A DNA stretch of 6,888 bases from Nanobdellota archaeon. GTDB taxonomy: Archaea > Nanobdellota > Nanobdellia > Woesearchaeales > GW2011-AR15. Positions 5,894-6,888 of the stretch are shown piece by piece (the stretch's first letter is position 1; every line of letters starts with the position of its first letter). Where the stretch lies: NCBI GenBank assembly GCA_018815145.1, contig JAHIYL010000016.1:1-6888 (forward strand), given 5' to 3'. The position numbers and the translations under genes are program-made. The notes under the pieces were generated by a model. That model was not told where the DNA came from, did no database searches, and saw only the letters and a program-made list of their open reading frames with translations.

Positions 5894-6784
5894 TTATGAA
5901 TCAATGACAATTTCTATACCCTCTTGGCTAAAATACGCTTCTTCCCATTCAAGTTTATTTCTAGCTCGGTCGATATGGCATGCATAATAATGATTAAATT
6001 TAAGCCACCAAGTGTAAGTGATTCTATCATGAGGATCTTGACTTTCAACCAAATTTTCACTATTGAATGAATCATACTCTTTCTCATGACAGTAATTTCT
6101 ATTATTATCTGTCTTGAGGATTGCAAAACTATCAATACCATATGGATTCTCCATAGTACATATATCGCAATTGTCTTCCATTATCCCCCAGAATTCACCA
6201 TCAGAACTCTCAAAACTTGTATCACAATATAATACCTCACCAATAGGGTTGGAATCTAATATGACATCACCCGACCATACAATGGCGTCTTTATATCTCT
6301 CCTCCAATTCATTTGGATCATCAATTTGTACTAAAAATCCGCCTGCTTCAGTGCACTTTTGATTTGAGGAAACTCTATTTCCAAGATTATTTAAAGTGAC
6401 TAAATTTCCGTCGCTATATGCACCAACAACAGTAAACTGTTCAGTTCCAATAGGACTTTGAAATTCTGGCTTGTCAGTAAACTCACACAGGTTGCAGCCC
6501 ATCAAAGTAGGTGTTTCTGTCGCAGGTTCGTGTGATGCAGATAATCCTAATCCTGGCGAGGGATTCGTCCACTCAAGATTTCCTGAGTCCGGATTCAGCA
6601 GGCACTTGACCTCGAAATCGGCTAGCGAAGGGTCAAAAATATCTCCACTCCACACTATTTTAATATCATTCACACTTGCTTGATCATATGGAAGATATTC
6701 AGGTGCTACTCTGTATTCTTTGAATGAAAGTATTTCATCACATTTTTTATATATATCTTCAGATTCAATGGGCGCGTAGAAATC
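5894..6784 (-). CDS. Cysteine-rich tandem-repeat protein, 5' end missing
   Basis: Family not recognised. From the GTG at 6673 the frame encodes 259 residues made of repeats. IVWSGD occurs at 6-11 and 131-136, and a weaker third copy begins near 220. Each full unit has the pattern C, then CxxC, then C: C24, C60/C63, C107 and C150, C169/C172, C195; the third stops after C232. DP plus acidic residues (119-122, 213-216) precede the second and third units, and NLEW/KLEW also recur (32-35, 240-243). The frame stays open upstream of the GTG to a stop at 6785-6787. That extension, with KKCDE and a following P-E-Y-L stretch, resembles the end of another repeat (compare QKCTE...DPNEL), so the GTG is probably not the true start. 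No signal peptide or membrane segment remains. The cysteines could form disulphides in an extracellular protein or bind metal. Tandem TAA TAG stops end the frame. Confidence 0.6.
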   Translation of the reverse strand, partial: DFYAPIESEDIYKKCDEILSFKEYRVAPEYLPYDQASVNDIKIVWSGDIFDPSLADFEVKCLLNPDSGNLEWTNPSPGLGLSASHEPATETPTLMGCNLCEFTDKPEFQSPIGTEQFTVVGAYSDGNLVTLNNLGNRVSSNQKCTEAGGFLVQIDDPNELEERYKDAIVWSGDVILDSNPIGEVLYCDTSFESSDGEFWGIMEDNCDICTMENPYGIDSFAILKTDNNRNYCHEKEYDSFNSENLVESQDPHDRITYTWWLKFNHYYACHIDRARNKLEWEEAYFSQEGIEIVIDS

Positions 6785-6802
6785 CTATAGAAAAATATAA
6801 GA

Positions 6803-6831
6803 ACCCCCTCTCTATAGTCTAGAAAGGGGGT
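6803..6831. repeat. Imperfect 12-bp hairpin at the junction
   Basis: ACCCCCTCTCTA (6803-6814) pairs with TAGAAAGGGGGT (6820-6831), with one C-A mismatch and a five-base loop. CTATAG occurs in it at 6812-6817 and again at 6785-6790, exactly where the minus-strand repeat gene breaks. Strong subterminal hairpins are typical of IS200/IS605 element ends, where they are recognised as single-stranded DNA; this assignment is inferred. Confidence 0.6.
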
Positions 6832-6858
6832 AGGTTGGCATTCTCAGGTGTCAACCTA
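6831..6858 (+). promoter_or_regulatory. Hairpin covering a Shine-Dalgarno site and start codon
   Basis: TAGGTTGGCA (6831-6840) pairs with TGTCAACCTA (6849-6858) through ten pairs, one of them G-U, with an eight-base loop. AGGTG at 6846-6850 is a good Shine-Dalgarno site seven bases before the ATG at 6858; it lies partly in the loop and partly in the stem, and the A of the ATG is paired. Folding would hide the ribosome binding site. IS200 transposase mRNA is known to be repressed by such a structure. Confidence 0.6.
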
Positions 6859-6888
6859 TGGCAAAGAAAAATGATACATTCTTAATAA
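6858..6888 (+). CDS. Start of a gene running off the window, possibly a transposase
   Basis: An ATG preceded by AGGTG at seven bases opens a frame that stays open to the window end, giving MAKKNDTFLI. Only ten residues are visible, too few to name a family. A TATA-like AAAAATATAA lies at 6791-6800. The two hairpins just upstream, and the break in the opposite-strand repeat gene, suggest a small IS200/IS605-type (Y1, TnpA) transposase, but this is inference from context only. Confidence 0.45.
   Translation, partial: MAKKNDTFLI

Overview
The window looks like a piece of a low-GC archaeal genome. The ribosomal protein uS2 is of the short archaeal type. Both transcription factors are archaeal-style Lrp/AsnC proteins, and TATA-like boxes sit 26-27 bases upstream of apparently leaderless start codons. 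Where Shine-Dalgarno sites exist they are AGGTG/GAGG. A DPANN-type archaeon such as a woesearchaeote would fit the compact layout and the [FeFe]-hydrogenase maturation genes, but the lineage is an inference, not something the sequence proves.

The central block, 751-4457 on the minus strand, is a tightly overlapping operon hydG-hydE-hydF. It encodes the full set of [FeFe]-hydrogenase maturases. HydG (radical SAM tyrosine lyase) makes the Fe-CO/CN synthon, HydE (radical SAM) processes it, and HydF (GTPase/FeS scaffold) carries the assembled 2Fe subcluster to the hydrogenase. All FeS-cluster cysteines are intact, but the HydF GTPase motifs G3 and G4 are degenerate. The catalytic subunit HydA is not in the window, so it must lie elsewhere. 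A hairpin followed by a T run on the minus strand ends the operon.

The operon is bracketed by two Lrp/AsnC-family regulators. One (127-573, minus) lies downstream of hydF and is flanked by repeated ATTCATTCA-type motifs that may be its operators. The other (4520-4981, plus) is divergent from hydG across a 62-bp shared promoter region.

To the right, 4982-5198 holds a strong TATA box followed by a structured stretch that could be a small RNA or the leader of uS2. The uS2 gene (5199-5798, plus) follows with a good Shine-Dalgarno site and a T-rich end.

The right end holds a minus-strand gene for a cysteine-rich protein built of tandem repeats of about 80-125 residues with a four-cysteine pattern. 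Its frame is open past the apparent GTG start and encodes part of a further repeat, then breaks off at 6785. Directly beyond the break are two hairpins, the second burying the Shine-Dalgarno site and start codon of a plus-strand gene that runs off the window. This is the arrangement expected of an IS200/IS605-type left end, and it suggests an insertion into the repeat gene.
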